Shown here piece after piece: positions 37,618-47,571 of a stretch of 64,000 bases of DNA (position 1 is the stretch's first letter; the number at the start of each line of letters is the position of its first letter). The position numbers and the translations under genes were made by a program. Where the stretch lies: the NCBI RefSeq assembly GCF_025840185.1, contig NZ_JAMPJU010000010.1, positions 62,001-126,000 of the forward strand, written 5' to 3'. The DNA comes from Brenneria izbisi. Lineage in GTDB: Bacteria > Pseudomonadota > Gammaproteobacteria > Enterobacterales > Enterobacteriaceae. Under the pieces are notes generated by a model. It had not been told where the DNA came from. It saw nothing but the letters and a program-made list of their open reading frames with translations, and searched no databases.

Positions 37618-39746
37618 ACACTGCCTTTGAATTCGGTTTTCAGCCGGGTAAACCAGGCCTTGCGGGTGGCTTTGCCGATGTCTTGTTGACCGCAATCGTT
37701 ATAGCCGCTGGGCGCATAGCAATAGACTGCCCGGTAAAGGGCATAGCTCTTGTCTTCCGATAGGGCATTCGCATCGGCAATCACTTGCATATAGCCATCC
37801 AACCTGTTGTATTCGCGCCCTTTGAACTGTGTCGGCGCGTTGGTCAGTCCGTCCAGCATGTTGCTTTCCCCCCAATCGAATCCGACGCTGTTGCCGGTAC
37901 GCAGGAAGAACTCACCGAGGCAGTTAATCGCGCGGGCATCTTTCGCATGCTGGTTCAACGTATTCACCACGCTATCCAGCGTCGGACACTGATACCCTGA
38001 TTCCGTGTCGCTGCCGTCCCAGTCAAACACGGCCAGATTTTCCTGATCCCAACGGCTGTTTTCAGCACTTTTCAGCGGCGCGATAGCTTTCCTGAGCGCG
38101 CTGTCTTGCAGGTAGCCGGCGTAATCGCGGTGGGTGAGCGATTTGGTCAGAAGCGTATGCAGGGCGATAGCCCGCTCCTCATGGGTTTGTTGCGGGCCGG
38201 TCTGTTGCCGCAGTAAATCGGCGTCGGCGCTGACTTTGAGGATGGCCGAACGGAAGCGCAGGTTTTTGACCGGGCTGTCGGCGGCGAAAATCCGTTCAGG
38301 ATGACCCGCATTCACCCACGTCTCGGCCAGCGCCAGTTGCAGAAATTGCTGCTGGGTATAGTCCGTTTTCAAGGTCAGCAGACGACGCCAATGCGTTTCG
38401 GCTTCATCCCAGCGTGACTGTCGCTGAAGCGCCTGACCGCGCAATACCTGTAAACTAAAGCGGATGGTGTCCGTGAGATCGCGCTCGTCAGTCACCGGGA
38501 TAAGATTGACCACGGCGGTATAATCTTTCTGACCATAGAACTGCAAGGCGGCCTGCAAATAACGAAACTCGGTTTGCATGTCGGCATTATCAAATAAAGG
38601 TTGCTGGGCCGACAACGCGTCTGCGGATAACGCTGGCAGGTTCGTCCTGCCGTCATTGGCCCGCAGACGTTTAAGATCCTGCACCAACATCAACATCGGA
38701 CTTTCCGCTGTAGTGATGAATGTCGAATTTTCCAGTAGTTTATTATCAATTTCGTCGCTTAATGCCTGTAAATCGGCGACGTTATCGGTTTTTCCCAATG
38801 CCTGCTGATAGGTTTTGGGCAGGGCGTTCACATCGCCGATGATCCAGTAAGCCCGGCGATAAAGTCCTTGCGCCGAATCGCGGTACAGACCCCGCGGGTA
38901 TTGCTTCAGATAGTCGTCAATGCGCTGTATCGCGGCCAAACCCGCTTGCTTGTCGGCTTTGCTGGCATCGAACATGTTGTATTCGTCCAATGCGTGTTGC
39001 ATGGACTGATTGATCTTCACGCGTATCAGCATGTAGCGCGCGGTTTCGGCAACCCACGGCTGTATGCCTTGCGTCAATGACTGGAAGCCGTGTTCCGCCT
39101 GATCAAACTTGCCTTCATAGAAAGCCTGCGCATTGACCAGATAATGCTTCAGCGATCCGGCATGACCCTCATCCGGCACACTGGCAAGCTCAGCGGATAA
39201 GGCGGATGCCGTATAATCGGGCGACAGCATGTTCATTCGCGCCAGCGCCAGCGGGGTACGCTGGCTATCGGTCAGTTGTTGATCGGCCAGCAGCACGTCA
39301 AAAAATGCCTCGACGGTGGACACATCATTCGATATTTGCCGACCCTCACCCTCGCCGGGCATTAGCGCGCCCAGCGTATTCTGTACGGCTGGCGACAGGT
39401 GAAGCCGCTGAGCCTTTTGCTGCAATGGCGTGATGCCTGGCGCGGGTGTGACAGGCTGGCTGGGGCCTTCTGTCGCCGCCAATCCCATCACACGGTAGGC
39501 CGTGAAGGGATCAATGCGCGTATGGGTTTGATCGGGCAGCGGCTGAGGCAGTGGTAATTCAATAGGGCGGCGGCTGCTTTGCAATAACATCAAATTGACG
39601 CGCGTGTCATTATCCGGCAAGAGGTAAGGAAGGGCGGGTATTCCGCATTCCGCGTCGGAAAAACCGCAAAGACCATCGGCGGAACTGAAAGCAGGGCTGC
39701 TAAATAATACGCTTAGCACACCTGCCAGCAGCGTTACTCCTTTCAT
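37587..39746 (-). CDS. Large exported protein with helical repeats, function unknown
   Basis: A 719-residue protein that I do not recognise by name. A signal peptide (residues 1-20, ending SSPAFSSA) directs it to the periplasm. The body is rich in Ala, Leu and Gln with helix-pair patterns resembling tetratricopeptide repeats (for example LKHYLVNAQAFYEGKFDQAEHGF and RSRWDEAETHWRRLLTLKTDY, split by others). Cysteine pairs occur near both ends (CGFSDAEC; CYAPSGYNDC). The ATG at 39746 has AGGAA upstream. It overlaps the DUF3142 gene, so the two are likely coexpressed. It lies downstream of cpxA on the same strand with a 209-bp gap. Confidence 0.8.
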   Translation of the reverse strand: MKGVTLLAGVLSVLFSSPAFSSADGLCGFSDAECGIPALPYLLPDNDTRVNLMLLQSSRRPIELPLPQPLPDQTHTRIDPFTAYRVMGLAATEGPSQPVTPAPGITPLQQKAQRLHLSPAVQNTLGALMPGEGEGRQISNDVSTVEAFFDVLLADQQLTDSQRTPLALARMNMLSPDYTASALSAELASVPDEGHAGSLKHYLVNAQAFYEGKFDQAEHGFQSLTQGIQPWVAETARYMLIRVKINQSMQHALDEYNMFDASKADKQAGLAAIQRIDDYLKQYPRGLYRDSAQGLYRRAYWIIGDVNALPKTYQQALGKTDNVADLQALSDEIDNKLLENSTFITTAESPMLMLVQDLKRLRANDGRTNLPALSADALSAQQPLFDNADMQTEFRYLQAALQFYGQKDYTAVVNLIPVTDERDLTDTIRFSLQVLRGQALQRQSRWDEAETHWRRLLTLKTDYTQQQFLQLALAETWVNAGHPERIFAADSPVKNLRFRSAILKVSADADLLRQQTGPQQTHEERAIALHTLLTKSLTHRDYAGYLQDSALRKAIAPLKSAENSRWDQENLAVFDWDGSDTESGYQCPTLDSVVNTLNQHAKDARAINCLGEFFLRTGNSVGFDWGESNMLDGLTNAPTQFKGREYNRLDGYMQVIADANALSEDKSYALYRAVYCYAPSGYNDCGQQDIGKATRKAWFTRLKTEFKGSVWADRLKYYW

Positions 39747-39955
39747 CGGTGTGTTCCTGTTGGATGAGGTATCTGACAATAAGACGAGTCTGCCGATTTC
39801 GGTCATGACATGGTTCACTTTACGCGAAATTCAACTCAGAACTAAGCCGGATGCAGTGGATGTTGCGGCTCAGCATCCCTAGAGAATAGCACCGGAAAGA
39901 ACAACCATGAGTGAATCAAGTGCAGGCGGGCGATTTACCGCCGTACTGACGTCGC

Positions 39956-41326
39956 TCAGCGCTGGTCTAATGGAAGCCAGATAATTAACCGCAGGCCACC
40001 TAACGGGCTGTCTTCAGCTTTCACCCAACCTTTGTGTTGGGTTACGGCGGTCTCGACAATCGCCAGCCCCAATCCTGTGCCGCCGGATTCGCGGTCGCGG
40101 GCTTCATCAGTGCGATAGAATGGCCGGAAAATCTGTTCGCGATCTTCCGGGCTGACGCCTGGGCCGTCGTCGTCAACTTTGATGGTGATACCCTGATTAT
40201 TGACGGCGAATGCGACAGCAATGTGATGATGGGAATAACGCAGCGCGTTGCGCACGATATTCTCCAGCGCGCTCTCAAGCGCGTTCGGGTTACCGAAGAG
40301 CGTCCACGGGCCAGGCGGATAAGTGACTTCCAGCGTTTTCCCCATTTGCTCCGCTTCAAACGCCGCATCGTCCAGCACATCGCCCCACAACTCATCCGCC
40401 CGCAGAAATTCACGGGTTAGCTCATTCTTATGCTGGTTACGTGACAGAACCAGCAGATCATTGATCATGCTGTCGAGCCGCTGGGTTTCTATTTCGATGC
40501 GATTAAGTTCGTTTCCCTCGCCTTGCCGCCTGCGCAGGAGCGCGGTGGAAAGCTGTAAGCGTGTAAGCGGGGTGCGCAACTCGTGCGAAATATCTGATAG
40601 CAGACGTTGCTGTGCCGTCACCATGCGCTCAAGCGCGCTGACCATCTGATTAAAGCTGACGCCTGTCGCCTGAAATTCCTGTGGCCCCGATTCCAGTTCA
40701 GGATGTTGACGCAAATTGCCCCGCGCCACCTCGTCAGCCGCGTTTTTCAATTTACGGGCGGGTTTGGCGAGACTCCAGGCAAGCCACAGCAACAAGGGGG
40801 AACTGATTAACATGGTAAAAATCAGCAACAGTAGAGGCCGGTCGAACAACAGGCTGATAAAGTCTGACTGAAGGCTGCTGGCCGGACGTATCAGGTAAAG
40901 TTGATAATTGTCTTCACCGTCCCGGATGGAGAACGGCCCCAGTAATTCAATGCGTCCATACTTTTTCTTTTGCGGATGATCGGCGTTATCCGACAGGCCG
41001 ATAAAGTTGCGTACAATTTGCGTTTCGTTCTTCTGAGCGCCCAATACTCGCCCTTCGCTGGTAACCAGCAAAAGGCGCTGTCCCGGCGGTGCCCATTTCT
41101 CAATGACCCAGAACAGCCTTAACCACCAACGTAAATCGTTGGCCGGGGTATTGGCCAGATCGGTTTCAATATGCTGTTCCAACATAAGCCCTTGCCGCTG
41201 CTCATTTTCCAGTAGTGCCGTCAACTGGCGGGAATCCAGTTTGGGCACCATCAATACCAGCATGAGAACCAGCGCCAGCGTTAGCCAGAAAATAGCGAAA
41301 ATTCGTGCGGTCAGGCTACTTATCAT
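39956..41326 (-). CDS. cpxA: Envelope stress sensor histidine kinase CpxA
   Basis: A 456-residue sensor kinase (E. coli 457). It has two membrane segments (about 7-27 and 162-185) around a periplasmic sensor domain, a HAMP domain, the H box SDISHELRTPLTRLQL with phospho-acceptor His248, and the ATPase lobe with DDGPGV and GGTGLGLAIVE. It senses misfolded envelope proteins and phosphorylates CpxR. It overlaps cpxR by 4 bp. Confidence 0.98.
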   Translation of the reverse strand: MISSLTARIFAIFWLTLALVLMLVLMVPKLDSRQLTALLENEQRQGLMLEQHIETDLANTPANDLRWWLRLFWVIEKWAPPGQRLLLVTSEGRVLGAQKNETQIVRNFIGLSDNADHPQKKKYGRIELLGPFSIRDGEDNYQLYLIRPASSLQSDFISLLFDRPLLLLIFTMLISSPLLLWLAWSLAKPARKLKNAADEVARGNLRQHPELESGPQEFQATGVSFNQMVSALERMVTAQQRLLSDISHELRTPLTRLQLSTALLRRRQGEGNELNRIEIETQRLDSMINDLLVLSRNQHKNELTREFLRADELWGDVLDDAAFEAEQMGKTLEVTYPPGPWTLFGNPNALESALENIVRNALRYSHHHIAVAFAVNNQGITIKVDDDGPGVSPEDREQIFRPFYRTDEARDRESGGTGLGLAIVETAVTQHKGWVKAEDSPLGGLRLIIWLPLDQR

Positions 41327-42021
41327 GCAGCGGATACCATCAGATAACCCCGCCCACGCAAGGTTTTAAACCAGGGCAACCCATCTTTGCGCTCTGGTAA
41401 TTTACGCCGCAGATTGGAGATGTGCATATCAATGGCACGGTCAAAGGGCGTCAGGCGTTTGCCTAACACTTCCTGGCTCAGATGTTCGCGCGAAACCACC
41501 TGACCCAGCCGCTGGGCCAGCAGGTAGAGCAGGGTGAATTCCGTTCCTGTCAGATCCAGCACGGTATCGTCAAAGCTGGCTTCCTGACGTCCAGGGTTGA
41601 GCCGCAGACCGTCAACTTCCAGCGTCGGCGCCGTGTTTTCGCCGCTCTGTTGCTGATCCGTCCAGTTTGAACGACGTAAAATGGCCCGGATACGCGCCAC
41701 CAGTTCACGATCGTTGAAAGGTTTCGGCAGATAATCATCCGCGCCTAATTCCAGGCCGAGTACCCGATCCAGTTCACTGCCACGCGCGGTCAACATAATA
41801 ACCGGCGTCTGATGTTGCTGACGGAGTTCCTTTAATGTGTCGATACCGTTCTTTTTCGGCATCATCACATCCAGCAAAAGCAGGTCAATTGTATTATCCA
41901 AAGCGTTTAATGCCTGCTCGCCGTCATAGGCGACCACGACATTAAATCCTTCCATTTCGAGCAACTCTTTTAGTAAAGACGTCAACTCTTTATCGTCATC
42001 AACCAGCAGGATCTTATTCAT
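41323..42021 (-). CDS. cpxR: Response regulator CpxR
   Basis: A 232-residue OmpR-family regulator. The receiver domain has acidic residues Asp8-10, phosphorylation site Asp51 (LLLLDVMMPKKNG) and the conserved Lys in LPKPFNDREL. The winged-helix domain ends FKTLRGRGYLMVS. It activates cpxP and its own operon; a CpxR box lies in the divergent promoter region between cpxR and cpxP. Confidence 0.98.
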   Translation of the reverse strand: MNKILLVDDDKELTSLLKELLEMEGFNVVVAYDGEQALNALDNTIDLLLLDVMMPKKNGIDTLKELRQQHQTPVIMLTARGSELDRVLGLELGADDYLPKPFNDRELVARIRAILRRSNWTDQQQSGENTAPTLEVDGLRLNPGRQEASFDDTVLDLTGTEFTLLYLLAQRLGQVVSREHLSQEVLGKRLTPFDRAIDMHISNLRRKLPERKDGLPWFKTLRGRGYLMVSAA

Positions 42022-42075
42022 GTTTTATCTACCTCCAGGGGCAAAATACGCCATAGATTAGTGGTATTCCATGAC

Positions 42076-42090
42076 TTTACGTAGTTTTAC
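42076..42090. promoter_or_regulatory. CpxR box in the cpxRA / cpxP divergent promoter
   Basis: On the minus strand GTAAA-ACTAC-GTAAA is an exact match to the CpxR consensus GTAAA-N5-GTAAA. It lies 55 bp upstream of cpxR and 84 bp upstream of cpxP, well placed for autoregulation and cpxP induction. Confidence 0.85.
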
Positions 42091-42173
42091 ATCCTCTGAC
42101 GCATGTTTGCAGCAAGACAATTAGACTGATGCTCATTGATTCACAGAACAGTACACCAAAAGGGGAGTTATTG

Positions 42174-42656
42174 ATGCAACAGGCCGCAACGTTATCTCTT
42201 GCTTCACTGCTGATGCTGAGTTCTCTCACTGCATTTGCGGCAGATGCTGGGAGTGCGACTGTGAATGGCTGGCATCATGATGACTCCGTGATGAAACGTC
42301 TGCCCGATCAGCAGTCAATGTTTGACGGCGTGAAGCTAACCGAGCAACAACGCCAACAAATGCGCGATCTTATGTATCAAGGGCGTCAAGATGTGACGCC
42401 GTTTAATACGCAAGATGTTGAAACCATGCATAACCTGGTGACAGCTAACGCGTTTGATGAAGATGCGGTTCGCAAACAAATTACCAGGATGATGGAAGTA
42501 CAGATTGAACGTCAGGTACAGATGACGCGCGTGCGCAATCAAATGTACAACCTGTTGACACCGGAACAGAAAAATATTCTGGAGCAGAAGCACCAGCAAC
42601 GAATGAAGCAAATGGAACGGCAGATCTCATTGTTAAATCAGATGCCGTCGCCATAG
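42174..42656 (+). CDS. cpxP: Periplasmic chaperone / Cpx inhibitor CpxP
   Basis: A 160-residue periplasmic protein with a 22-residue signal peptide (ending LTAFA). It binds the CpxA sensor domain to damp signalling and helps deliver misfolded pilins to DegP. Both family LTxxQ motifs are present (LTEQQRQQMRDLM; LTPEQKNIL), along with HRLVTA-like MHNLVTANAFDE and VRNQMYNLLT. I used the ATG at 42174, which has AGGGGAG upstream; the longer ORF start is unlikely. The 3' UTR encodes CpxQ. Confidence 0.96.
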   Translation: MQQAATLSLASLLMLSSLTAFAADAGSATVNGWHHDDSVMKRLPDQQSMFDGVKLTEQQRQQMRDLMYQGRQDVTPFNTQDVETMHNLVTANAFDEDAVRKQITRMMEVQIERQVQMTRVRNQMYNLLTPEQKNILEQKHQQRMKQMERQISLLNQMPSP

Positions 42657-42733
42657 TCAGGTACCCTTGTCAACCCTGAAGTAGTCGTGTGAGTAGTGTG
42701 TTGTTTGAGTAGTAATAAAGTAGATACACCCTG

Positions 42734-42794
42734 TTTTCCTTGCCATAGACACCATCCCTGTCTTTTCGCCCTCCATGATGGAGGGCTTTTTTTT
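42734..42794 (+). ncRNA. cpxQ: CpxQ small RNA, 3' UTR of cpxP
   Basis: About 60 nt at the end of the cpxP transcript begin TTTTCCTTGCCATAGACACC and continue ATCCCTGTCTT, which I recall as essentially identical to the 5' and seed part of E. coli/Salmonella CpxQ, an Hfq-dependent RNA cut from cpxP mRNA by RNase E. It ends at an intrinsic terminator (GCCCTCC-ATGAT-GGAGGGC, eight Ts) that differs from the E. coli stem in sequence. CpxQ represses envelope-protein mRNAs such as cpx-linked nhaB and fimA. Confidence 0.85.
42768..42794 (+). terminator. Terminator of cpxP / CpxQ
   Basis: An 8-bp stem (GCCCTCCA / TGGAGGGC) around a TGA-containing loop is followed by eight T residues. Confidence 0.93.
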
Positions 42795-43223
42795 GGCGGT
42801 TTTGCGGGTAAATACTTTAAAAACAATGGAGTGTTGGGTGATCGCAAGCGGTTAAATATCATTCTGCCAATTGAATATTGGGTGTCGCGTCATCAACGGT
42901 ACAATGCTTGATGGTAAAAAAGCTGATATTTCGCCTGAAATGGCGCTTCGTTTAGCGATTGTTTGGGGGGAACCGCTGATGTATGGCTGGGAATACAACA
43001 AGATTTTGACCTGTGGCATGCTCGGCAATCGCCGGATCTTTCAGTTCTTACTCCGTTTAGAAGTCGCATAATCTCCTCTATCCTGCCCTTCACAAGATCA
43101 TATTTTTTGGCTTTCCTCGCCTGCTTTTCATAAAAAATTAATTTAAATCATAATGCAGCGCTTGAATATTGAGCTAAATAGCGAGACGACAAACATTACA
43201 ACATCACTATTCTGGTGGAAAAT
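42795..43223. other. Intergenic region cpxP / hupE
   Basis: A 429-bp AT-rich region whose only coding trace is the antitoxin remnant. The last 150 bp before hupE show A/T-rich promoter-like sequence. Nothing else is recognised. Confidence 0.5.
42880..43025 (+). pseudogene. Decayed HigA-type (XRE family) antitoxin fragment
   Basis: The translation GKKADISPEMALRLAIVWG from about 42911 matches the conserved core of HigA antitoxins (NGKADISPEMALRL...). The preceding bases in another frame read LGVASSTVQCLM, the usual helix-turn-helix just before that core, so a frameshift near 42910 breaks the gene. The N-terminus, the usual MWL...YDLW end and any HigB toxin are absent. It is a remnant of a toxin-antitoxin system in the cpxP-fieF gap. 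Confidence 0.65.
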
Positions 43224-43814
43224 ATGAGCATAAATGTCAAACGCACATTGGTATTGGTAGTGGCTTTGTTCCCCACGCTGGTGTTTGCGCACACGGGCAA
43301 CGATGGAGGGACACATCATGCATTGGGGTTTATCGAGGGATTCACTCATCCATTTTCTGGTTTGGATCACTTGTTTGCGATGACGTTGGTTGGCGTATGG
43401 AGTGCGATGAATACGCGTAAATGGTGGATAGCTCCTCTGTCGTTTGCGTCCTTGTTGCTGGTTGGGGCGCTGATCGGCATGGCGGGCGTGGTGATCCCTG
43501 CAACAGAGCAAATCGTTGCAGCATCTTTACTGGGTGTTGGTTTGATGGTGGCGATGCAACTGAAGTTGTCCTCAACGGCAGTCGCATTGAGTATCGGTAC
43601 TTTTGCGATATTTCATGGTCTGGCGCATGGGGCGGAACTTTCCCATTCGGTCTCGGCACTTTCAGGGATGGTGATCGCCACCGCACTGCTACACATTTTG
43701 GGGCTGGGGATTGGATATTTGCTGGTCTGTTCAAAATCGACGGTATGGTGGCCACGTCTGATCGGCGGTTGTTCTTCCGTATTGGGCTTGGGTTTGCTGA
43801 GTGGTTTGATTTAA
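43224..43814 (+). CDS. HupE/UreJ family metal transporter
   Basis: A 196-residue membrane protein of the HupE/UreJ family, involved in nickel or cobalt uptake in characterised members. A cleavable signal peptide (residues 1-22, ending LVFA) exposes an N-terminal His. The family metal motif is HPFSGLDHLFAM (pattern HX5DH). Further His residues lie in a membrane segment (FHGLAHGAELSH). About six hydrophobic segments follow. No hydrogenase or urease genes are nearby, so the cognate enzyme is unknown. The ATG at 43224 has GGTGGA just upstream. It is inserted between cpxP and fieF. Confidence 0.9.
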   Translation: MSINVKRTLVLVVALFPTLVFAHTGNDGGTHHALGFIEGFTHPFSGLDHLFAMTLVGVWSAMNTRKWWIAPLSFASLLLVGALIGMAGVVIPATEQIVAASLLGVGLMVAMQLKLSSTAVALSIGTFAIFHGLAHGAELSHSVSALSGMVIATALLHILGLGIGYLLVCSKSTVWWPRLIGGCSSVLGLGLLSGLI

Positions 43815-43840
43815 TTCCCGCTTGTTATCGGTTTATCTTG

Positions 43841-43868
43841 AAACCAGCCTGCGACGGCTGGTTTTTTA
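43841..43868 (+). terminator. Terminator of hupE
   Basis: AAACCAGCC / GGCTGGTTT stem with a TGCGAC loop, followed by TTTATT, 26 bp after the stop codon. Confidence 0.9.
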
Positions 43869-44165
43869 TTATGTCGGCATCAAAGCAGAAAGGGCAGGAG
43901 GCGAATGTGAACCCCCGCAAGATAGAATGGCACGAAAAAAACAGCATAAGGAATGGCTAAGGCGTAGAATATAAGTTATGAAAATGATGCTTGCGAGTGT
44001 TCTCTTACTGATTTTCTGAAACCTCATAAAAGCACGCTAAAACACCTTTGACCGCCGTATTTTATCCGGTGATGTCATACTTTCCTGTACCCTCGCTTCG
44101 TTGCGCCAGGCTCTGTTAAAGCAGGGCGGCGTATTCCTTTATGTTAACTTTTGATTATCAATATC
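43869..44165. other. Intergenic region hupE / sotB
   Basis: About 300 bp without a gene. A/T-rich promoter-like sequence lies close to sotB; I see no operator or repeat of note. Confidence 0.4.
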
Positions 44166-45350
44166 ATGACCCGTTCTTCCCGCTCGACTGCCTGGATGAG
44201 AGTGATCAGCCTCTCTCTGGCTGCTTTTATTTTTAACACCGCTGAGTTTGCTCCCGTTGCTTTGCTGTCTGATATCGCGGCCAGTTTTTCAATGAGCGCC
44301 GCGCAAGTTGGGTTGATCATCACCATCTATGCCTGGGTTGTCGGGTTGATGTCGCTGCCTTGCATGTTATTTTCCAGCGATATGGAGCGGCGTGGCCTGT
44401 TGATCAAAATCTTTATTCTGTTCGTTGTCAGCAACATATTGTCCGGCTTGGCCTGGAACTATTGGGTATTGGTGATCGCGCGCATCGGCGTGGCATTGGC
44501 GCATGCGGTTTTCTGGTCGATTACCGCATCTCTGGTCGTGCGCCTGGCGCCCGCGGATAAAAAAGCGCAGGCGCTGAGCCTGCTGGCGACAGGCACGGCG
44601 CTGGCGCTAGTGCTGGGGCTACCATTGGGGCGCGTGGTGGGCCAATATCTGGGCTGGCGAACTACATTTGCGATAATCGGCGTAGCCGCCGCCGCGATTA
44701 TGCTGGTGATGATGAAGTTACTGCCAGAATTACCCAGCAGCAATTCTGGCTCACTGAAAAGTTTACCCTTATTGCTCAAACGGCCCGCGTTACTGTGTAT
44801 TTACGGCCTGACCGTGATGATTATCACCGCACATTTTACGGCCTACAGTTACATTGAGCCGTTCATTCAAAAAGTAGCTCTGCTGAGTGAAAATTTCACC
44901 ACCATGCTATTACTGCTCTTCGGCGGTGCCGGAATTATCGGCAGCATGTTGTTCAGCCGCTACAGCAGCCAATATCCTTCCGGCTTCCTGGTGGCCTCGT
45001 TCGCTTTGCTGACGATGTGTCTGCTGCTACTGACGCCGCTGTCATTCAGCGGCTGGAGCGTATCGATGTTATGCGTCGCGTGGGGGATAGCGATTATGGC
45101 GTTGAGTCTGGCGATGCAGGTCAAAGTGTTGACGCTGGCTTCGGATGCGACGGATGTCGCCATGGCGCTCTATTCCGGCATTTACAACCTTGGTATTGGC
45201 GGCGGCGCGTTGCTGGGCAACCAGGTGATTACATACCTGGGGCTGGCGGACATCGGCTTTATGGGCGCGGCGTTGGGATTGGTGGCGCTGGTATGCTGTA
45301 TTTTTACGTTTAGCCGCTATGCCCGCGTGTTAAATGCGTCGATGAACTGA
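44166..45350 (+). CDS. sotB: Sugar efflux transporter SotB
   Basis: A 394-residue major-facilitator efflux pump with twelve membrane segments, close to E. coli SotB (YdeA), which exports arabinose and other sugars and IPTG. Matching stretches are [76 protein letters not shown] and [20 protein letters not shown]. The ATG at 44166 fits the E. coli N-terminus (MT...AWLRV); its ribosome site is weak. It sits between hupE and fieF, unlike E. coli. Confidence 0.93.
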   Translation: MTRSSRSTAWMRVISLSLAAFIFNTAEFAPVALLSDIAASFSMSAAQVGLIITIYAWVVGLMSLPCMLFSSDMERRGLLIKIFILFVVSNILSGLAWNYWVLVIARIGVALAHAVFWSITASLVVRLAPADKKAQALSLLATGTALALVLGLPLGRVVGQYLGWRTTFAIIGVAAAAIMLVMMKLLPELPSSNSGSLKSLPLLLKRPALLCIYGLTVMIITAHFTAYSYIEPFIQKVALLSENFTTMLLLLFGGAGIIGSMLFSRYSSQYPSGFLVASFALLTMCLLLLTPLSFSGWSVSMLCVAWGIAIMALSLAMQVKVLTLASDATDVAMALYSGIYNLGIGGGALLGNQVITYLGLADIGFMGAALGLVALVCCIFTFSRYARVLNASMN

Positions 45351-45396
45351 ATTCCGGCATCCACTGGGCGTTCCTTTCCTGAGTGATGAGGGCATT

Positions 45397-46293
45397 ATGA
45401 ATTCACACTATGCTCGCCTGGTTACGCTGGCGGCATTTAGCGCGACTGCCGTCGCCATGATCCTGTTCGTGATGAAGGTGTTCGCCTGGTGGCATACCGG
45501 CTCAGTGAGTCTCCTGGCTTCCCTGGTGGATTCGTTGGTCGATATCGCCGCCTCGCTGATTAACCTGCTGGTGGTTCGTTATTCGCTTCAGCCTGCGGAT
45601 CTTGAACATACGTTTGGTCATGGCAAAGCCGAATCATTGGCAGCGATGGCGCAAAGCATGTTTATTTCCGGTTCCGCGCTGTTTCTGATATTGACCGGTT
45701 TGCAACATACGCTGACGCCTGGGACGCTGAATTCGCCGGAAGTGGGGATGGGCGTGACGGTGGTTGCATTGCTGTCAACGTTGCTGTTGGTATCGTTCCA
45801 GCGTTGGGTGGTCAAGCGAACGCATAGTCAGGCGATACGAGCGGATATGCTGCACTATCAGTCTGATCTGCTGATGAATGGTGCGATCCTGATTGCGTTG
45901 ATATTGAGCTCGAAAGGCTTCACTCGCGCCGATGCGCTATTTGCGCTGGGCATCGGTATCTATATTCTGTACAGTGCATTACGCATGGGTTATGAAGCGG
46001 TACAGTCTTTATTGGATCATGCGCTGCCGGATGAAGAGCGGGAGGTGATTGTCGAGATTATCTCCAATTGGCAGGGGATCCGCGGCGCTCACGATTTACG
46101 AACCCGACGTTCCGGGCCGACACGTTTTATTCAACTGCATCTGGAGATGGATGACGCTTTGCCGCTGGCGCAATCGCATCAAATTGCCGATGACCTGGAG
46201 CAGGCGCTGCTCAAACAATTCCCCGGCTCTGATATTATTATCCATCAGGAGATCCGGTTTCGGCGGTGCCGAAAAAACAGAAAGGGCGATTGA
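45397..46293 (+). CDS. fieF: Cation-efflux pump FieF (YiiP)
   Basis: A 298-residue cation diffusion facilitator that exports Zn(II) and Fe(II) by proton antiport as a homodimer. The transport-site residues are present in DSLVD (segment 2) and HYQSD (segment 5), with the HGKAE cytoplasmic site after segment 3. The C-terminal ferredoxin-like domain has [20 protein letters not shown]. As in E. coli it precedes pfkA. Confidence 0.96.
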   Translation: MNSHYARLVTLAAFSATAVAMILFVMKVFAWWHTGSVSLLASLVDSLVDIAASLINLLVVRYSLQPADLEHTFGHGKAESLAAMAQSMFISGSALFLILTGLQHTLTPGTLNSPEVGMGVTVVALLSTLLLVSFQRWVVKRTHSQAIRADMLHYQSDLLMNGAILIALILSSKGFTRADALFALGIGIYILYSALRMGYEAVQSLLDHALPDEEREVIVEIISNWQGIRGAHDLRTRRSGPTRFIQLHLEMDDALPLAQSHQIADDLEQALLKQFPGSDIIIHQEIRFRRCRKNRKGD

Positions 46294-46519
46294 AGATGTC
46301 GTAACAGCTTGAACCTGATACGGTGGTCGTCTGTTTATGGTTAAAATGCGTATGTCATAAATATTTAAGCGCAATCCAGCCTGACCTGAATCAATTCAGC
46401 TGCGTGTATTTGTTATATTATGCTAATAAAAGATGAGAGGTTGCTGTCGGAGAAATAAGCGGCAACCCGTTTATGATAGAAGAATCTGCGAAATTACATC
46501 TACAAGTCCAGAGGTTGTC

Positions 46520-47482
46520 ATGATTAAAAAAATCGGAGTATTGACGAGTGGTGGTGATGCGCCTGGAATGAATGCGGCAATTCGTGGCGTGGTACGTGCC
46601 GCACTGACAAAAGGGCTGGATGTGTTCGGCATCTATGATGGCTATCTGGGCTTGTATGAGAATCGAATGGCTCAATTGGACCGCTACAGTGTGTCAGACA
46701 TGATAAACCGTGGCGGTACGTTTCTGGGTTCAGCGCGTTTCCCTGAGTTCCGTGATGAAAAAGTGCGTGAAGTCGCCATTCAAAACATGAAAAATCAGGG
46801 ATTGGACGCGCTGGTGGTGATCGGCGGCGACGGTTCCTATATGGGGGCTAAGCGGCTGACTGAAATGGGATTCCCGTGTATCGGTCTGCCTGGCACCATT
46901 GATAACGACGTGGCCGGAACAGACTACACCATCGGTTATTTTACGGCGCTGGAGACGGTGCTGGAAGCGATTGACCGCCTGCGTGATACCTCTTCATCCC
47001 ACCAACGTATCTCGATCGTTGAAGTCATGGGGCGGCACTGTGGTGATTTGACGTTGGCGGCGGCGATTGCCGGCGGCTGTGAATTTATCGTATTGCCGGA
47101 AGTGCCGTTCAGCCCGGAAGATCTGGTGAGTGAAATCAAAGCCGGTATCGATAAAGGTAAAAAACACGCGATTGTGGCGATCACCGAACATATTTGCGAT
47201 ATCAACGAACTGTCGAAATATATCCAGAAAGAAACGGGCCGCGACACGCGCGCCACTGTGCTGGGCCATATTCAGCGCGGCGGTTCCCCGGTAGCGTATG
47301 ACCGTATTCTGGCTTCCCGGATGGGCGCGTATTCCATTGAACTGTTGCTGCAAGGCTACGGTGGACGTTGCGTTGGTATCCAGAACGAAAAACTGGTGCA
47401 CCACGACATTATCGATGCCATTGAGAACATGAAGCGCCCCTTCAAAGGCGATTGGCTCGAAACCGCTAAAATGCTGTTCTAA
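46520..47482 (+). CDS. pfkA: 6-phosphofructokinase isozyme I, PfkA
   Basis: A 320-residue ATP-dependent phosphofructokinase, the E. coli length, making fructose-1,6-bisphosphate. It has the ATP site [27 protein letters not shown], the catalytic [15 protein letters not shown] and the substrate-binding [11 protein letters not shown] and [16 protein letters not shown]. The ATG at 46520 has AGAGG 8 bp upstream. It is followed by an intrinsic terminator and then the effector cassette, where E. coli has sbp and cdh. Confidence 0.98.
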   Translation: MIKKIGVLTSGGDAPGMNAAIRGVVRAALTKGLDVFGIYDGYLGLYENRMAQLDRYSVSDMINRGGTFLGSARFPEFRDEKVREVAIQNMKNQGLDALVVIGGDGSYMGAKRLTEMGFPCIGLPGTIDNDVAGTDYTIGYFTALETVLEAIDRLRDTSSSHQRISIVEVMGRHCGDLTLAAAIAGGCEFIVLPEVPFSPEDLVSEIKAGIDKGKKHAIVAITEHICDINELSKYIQKETGRDTRATVLGHIQRGGSPVAYDRILASRMGAYSIELLLQGYGGRCVGIQNEKLVHHDIIDAIENMKRPFKGDWLETAKMLF

Positions 47483-47527
47483 TCCCCTGGTCAGCCGCTT
47501 GCATGGCGCAATGACAGCCTACTGATA

Positions 47528-47559
47528 AACCTCCGTTTTTCGGGGGTTTTGTTTTTTTT
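47528..47559 (+). terminator. Terminator of pfkA
   Basis: AACCTCCG / CGGGGGTT stem (one G-T pair) with a TTTTT loop and long T tract (TTTTGTTTTTTTT). It also marks the left end of the effector cassette. Confidence 0.9.
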
Positions 47560-47571
47560 CGCTCAAAGCGG

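Noticed and set aside
43869-44165. Possible mobile-element remnant between hupE and sotB
   Set aside because: No inverted repeats, transposase-like frames or target duplication could be found.
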